Shown here piece by piece: positions 60,188-64,000 of a stretch of DNA of 64,000 nucleotides. Source of the stretch: Bolinopsis microptera (Eukaryota > Ctenophora > Tentaculata > Lobata > Bolinopsidae); NCBI RefSeq assembly GCF_026151205.1, contig NC_087078.1, positions 17,253,118-17,317,117 on the forward strand. Reading direction: 5' to 3'. The first letter of the stretch is position 1. Each line of letters begins with the position of its first letter. Under the pieces are notes generated by a model. That model made no database searches. It was not told the DNA's origin and saw nothing but the letters and a program-made list of their open reading frames with translations. Both the position numbers and the translations under genes were made by a program.

Positions 60188-63100
60188 ATGATTCTGATCT
60201 TCATATTTGTTATCACAGTTGTCACAAATACAGTTAAAGGTATGCTATAACACAAATAATAAAATATTTTAAAATGTTTTATTTTCTGCAAACTCGAAAA
60301 ACTTTGTCATGAATATTACAAACGCGTAAAACCAATATTACTGAAGCGTTGAACCTGGCGTGAGATATGCTAATCATAGATACCTGATACAAGTATAACT
60401 GTAAACTTAGCATTGTCCTCTCAGGTAAGTTCCTATTAAAACTAACAGGTGATGATGACGTCACAGCCCTGTTTATAGACGGTGTTCCACGAAATATTAC
60501 CAGCACAGGTTTTACAGAAGAAGTGGTAATCTCAGAAGACTTCATGCCTCGTCTCATAGCTATAAGAGCTTCCAATGCTCCTCATCTTAATAATCAGAAT
60601 GTCATCGAATACACTGCTGGGATACTAGCATCACTGACAAATGAAGATGGAGACGATATCATAGTGACAGATGGTAAATGGAGATGTTCTGCGGTGTTAG
60701 AGCCAGGCTGGGAGAGAGTGATGTTTCGAGAAAGTTCTGACAACTGGAGTGATGCTGCAACACTAGCACAACATGGACAAGGAGTATGGTCCAATATTTC
60801 AAAGTACGTTGGGAGTATCTCCCATGAAGCTATGTGGATCTGGGACAGTGAAAGTGAAAGTGAAACTGTGTACTGTAGGAGGAGAGTTACACATCTTAAA
60901 TACTCAGACCAGGGTGAGTACAATTGAGGGGGGGGGATGGCGGATTGTTTCTTACACAATCTGTTATATAAAGCTATAGCAGACAGCACACTGTTCTCGT
61001 TACCCTCTCAACTCGGTTGCATTTTCACTTCCAGGTCGGCTGCATGCTCTATTGTTCTACGGTTATTAGACAATAGCAATGGATTTCCTTGTTCAACTGC
61101 ATGATAACAATACGTGCACTCGATTAAAGCACTGAGCACGATGAGAGCTATTCACTGCCACAGTAGAACGGTTATATCTGGTGGTAGAGCAAATACATGT
61201 CATAGGTTGCAGGCTAGGGAACAAATAGTGCTGGCTCTACAATATTCCAACAGGCACTATTTATTATATTTATTATATATATTATACTATATATTATAGG
61301 CTTAATCTAAATTCGGGGGACGTGGCCGGATGGTCGTCAAAATGAGAGTATTAGAACTATACTAGGGAAGTTAAACGATTTGTAAAAAATCACCACTTAA
61401 CTAACTTCGCAGATATAAGAGAGATGCTAGTTGGTCAGATATTGCCCGTAAATGCTGAACAATCCGGCACAAAGCAAGACGACGAGCTGATAAATGGTGC
61501 TCAAAACGCTGTAGATCTGAACACCAAGACCTCCTCGAGGGCAGTAGCTGGATCTGACGGCGTAATGTGGTTGAAGCTGACTCTTGGTCACGTGTACTGT
61601 GTAAATCAAATAGCCTGGTACATGTCTGAAAGTCAACTTCAACGCAGTTGGATTTGTACAGAGACAGAGTGTATCTGCCAGGATGACGGTTGTAAGGGAT
61701 TCTCCTTGACTTTCAACATTGTGGGACAGACTCCAGACGGACTCCCCTCAAGGTCCAACTGTAAATACGGGAACACGGCGAAGATACAGAGAGTTATTGG
61801 GGATGGTGGTATTGTAGTGTTCGAGATGACCATCGAAGGTTTGAATATTTACATTCACGATGATTTTGAGAAAATAAAAATGTTGACTCATTGAAATGAG
61901 TTATATGAAATTAAAAGTCCTGTAGGAAATTCATTTTTAATTTTCGTCTCTGCTTTCAGGATTGTGTCCTTCTGGGACCTTTTTGGATAACGCAACTGAC
62001 CAATGTAAAAATTGTTCATCTGGGACGTTCAAAGAAGAAGTTGGGTTACAAAATCAGTGTTCTGAATGTGAAGCAGGAAAATTCAGTGCTGCTGGATCAG
62101 CAACATGTTGTGAAGCAGGAAAATACAGTGCTGCCGGATCTGCAACATGTTTTGACTGTGAAGCAGGAACGTTCGGTGCTGCTGGATCTGCAACATGTTC
62201 TGACTGTGAAGCGGGAAAGTACAGTGCTGCTGGATCTGCAACATGTTCTAACTGTAAAGCAGGAACGTTCAGTGCTGCTGGATCTGCAACATGTTCTGAA
62301 TGTGAAGCGGGAAAGTACAGTGCTGCTGGATCTGCAACATGTTCTGACTGTGAAGCAGGAACGTTCAGTGCTGCTGGATCTGCAACATGTTCTGACTGTG
62401 AAGCGGGAAAGTACAGTGCTGCTGGATCTGCAACATGTTCTGACTGTGAAGCGGGAAAGTACAGTTCTGCTGGATCTGCAACATGTTCTGACTGTGAAGC
62501 GGGAAAGTACAGTGCTGCTGGATCTGCAACATGTTCTGACTGTGAAGCGGGAAAGTTCAGTACTGCTGGATCTGCAACATGTTCTGACTGTGAAGCAGGA
62601 AAATACAGTTCTGCTGGATCTGCAATCTGTACTGATTGTGAAGCAGGAAAATTCAGTGCTGCTGGATCTGCAACATGTTCTGACTGTGAAGCAGGAAAGT
62701 TCAGTGCTGCTGGATCTGCAACATGTTCTGACTGTGAAGCAGGAACGTTCAGTACTGCTGGATCTGCAACATGTTCTGACTGTGAAGCAGGAAAGTACAG
62801 TGCTGCTGGATCTACAACATGCTCTGACTGTGAAGCAGGAAAGTACAGTTCTGCTGGATCTGCAATCTGTACTGATTGTGAAATTGGACTGAAGGCAAAC
62901 GCTGAGAAAACAAGATGTGGTAAGAGAAGATATACTTCTTTGACATTTCTTTCAAAATTTTTGAAGGCGTTAATCCCATCCAGAAAACATACCAAAATTT
63001 GACAAGACAGCCAGGCTTAAAATTAACGCCAACTAACTAGGAGGAGAAGTGGGGGGAACTAAACGTCAACTAAACTAGACAATCACTTCAGATCCGTGTC

Positions 63101-63710
63101 CAGCGGGTACCTACAAAGACAGTTCAATGGAAAACTGCCGAAAATGTCCTGGAAACACATACAGTGTATCAAGTGCCGGTAAATGTAATGCTTGTCCTCA
63201 CGGATCTCATGCGAGCGAAGACCGGACAACATGTGGTAAGTTTATTATTTTGGTCTTGAATTTATTAAAAAAAGGTTGGAATTTCCAAACAATTTTTGAC
63301 GGCTGTTCACCTATAAAATAATAGACCTCCCCCCCCCCACCCCCCTTCCACATCTAAACGATCCATAACTTTTCCTTGACAACAGATATATCGCAATCCA
63401 GCAGAACGTTCATCAAACGTTTATATTCCTTACATATCTTAACATTGTGTTATAACACAATAAACAAAGGAGTTGCTTGTGCTCCATATCTAGCAAGTTC
63501 TATGTATTATCATAACTTCTAATTCTAAATATTTACAATATTTATGAATAGTAATATGAGTCTGTACAGTCTAAGGTTAAAATCAAGTTAAATCTCTATT
63601 TTACAGTTGGGGAAACAAATGTCGGTGAAAAAAAGTCACGTGACAGCAGTCAGCGTTTTATTGAGTTTCAAAAAAGTAAAGGAATAAATATGCTGCTCGA
63701 ACAGTTATAA
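60188..63710 (+). CDS. Secreted protein with lectin-like regions and 17 cysteine repeats (GCC2/GCC3-like)
   Basis: Exons: 60188-60239, 60425-60913, 61413-61838, 61960-62919, 63092-63235, 63607-63710 (TAA 63708-63710); all internal introns phase 1, 2175 nt, 724 residues. Residues 1-17 are a hydrophobic signal peptide. Residues 18-180 (GDDDVTALFIDG..., later GKWRCS, AMWIWDSESE, VYCRR) resemble a beta-sandwich domain seen in many invertebrate secreted proteins. Residues 181-322 (LINGAQNAVDLNTKTSSRAV..., MWLKLTLGHVYCVNQIAWY) look like an F5/8C or fucolectin-type galactose-binding domain. The fourth exon holds 17 repeats of the form CSDCEAGKYSAAGSAT, related to the ephrin-receptor-like GCC2/GCC3 motif. 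Two diverged units follow, then a charged tail. No membrane segment is visible. An extracellular adhesion, matrix or recognition role is inferred. The last exon is the least certain. Confidence 0.85.
62058..62867 (+). repeat. 48-bp coding tandem repeat, 17 copies
   Basis: Sixteen units of 48 bp and one, the second, of 42 bp encode 16-residue CxxCEAGxxSxAGSAT repeats. DNA identity between units is very high (GCTGCTGGATCTGCAACATG recurs almost unchanged), so the array is young or homogenised. Because the unit is a multiple of three and lacks stops, frame 1 and a minus frame are also open across the array; those are shadows. Confidence 0.95.
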
Positions 63711-63824
63711 TATTTGGAATCAGTTTAAATTGTTTGGCTCAACGTCAAGTCTTAGGGTATACCCTGGTATCCATTTTCTGAAAACAAAATAACGTCAAGT
63801 CTTGCGGTATAATGTAACAAAAAC

Positions 63825-63830
63825 AATAAA
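63825..63830 (+). terminator. Poly(A) signal of the cysteine-repeat gene
   Basis: AATAAA about 115 bases after the proposed stop at 63708-63710, on the same strand, which supports the terminal exon. Confidence 0.5.
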
Positions 63831-64000
63831 ATGGGACTGCTGAGCAAAGTGGTCTGGGGTACCAGCATTGGTCTCAGAAAACAAGTACTAGTGAGGTCTG
63901 CGTTAGTTAAATAATGCCTGATCAGCTATCCTTAACAAGAAGTCATCACGTTCTATGACTAACGAAATGTAATTGATTGATTTGTTTAATAGGTCTGTTA

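Noticed and set aside
62058-62867. CRISPR-like array
   Set aside because: Contiguous coding repeats without unique spacers, in an animal gene.
62041-62995. Long frames in a second plus frame (283 codons) and on the minus strand (313 codons)
   Set aside because: They are shadows created by the 48-bp repeat, whose length is a multiple of three. The third plus frame has splice borders and the cysteine pattern.

Overview
The window is metazoan genomic DNA: AT-rich, intron-rich, with GT-AG introns, AATAAA signals and many degraded transposons. A cnidarian is my best guess. The basis is an ShK-type six-cysteine secreted peptide, a three-KH Nova protein and a secreted protein with ephrin-receptor-like cysteine repeats. 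A sponge or another early-branching animal is not excluded.

Layout. (1) 960-14313, minus: a long coiled-coil protein gene rebuilt from 23 exons, about 863 codons, with a poly(A) signal. One of its introns holds a small plus-strand gene (7444-7890) for a secreted ShKT peptide with its own poly(A) signal. (2) 14.3-37 kb: no complete host gene seen. This stretch holds non-LTR reverse-transcriptase relics, a tRNA-headed SINE, a MULE transposase relic with a nonsense codon, a Tc1/mariner-like MITE, a foldback-type complex of about 326-bp units in inverted arms (21.3-25.5 kb), and two hAT-type elements, each with a perfect 8-bp target duplication. Two isolated minus-strand exon candidates lie at 27.25 and 28.15 kb. 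(3) 37704-50520, plus: a Nova-family RNA-binding protein gene with 11 coding exons, an alternative first exon and three KH domains. One intron carries a minisatellite of about 1.4 kb that is saturated with YCAY, the tetramer Nova proteins bind. (4) 50.5-58 kb: AT-rich flank and minisatellites. (5) 58229-58380, minus: the terminal exon of an aldo-keto reductase. (6) 60188-63710, plus: a complete six-exon gene for a secreted protein of 724 residues with two lectin-like N-terminal regions and 17 near-identical 16-residue cysteine repeats.

The points most worth following are possible Nova autoregulation through the YCAY array, the nested ShKT gene, and the foldback complex. All exon models come from reading splice sites and frames by eye; no alignment or database search was run.
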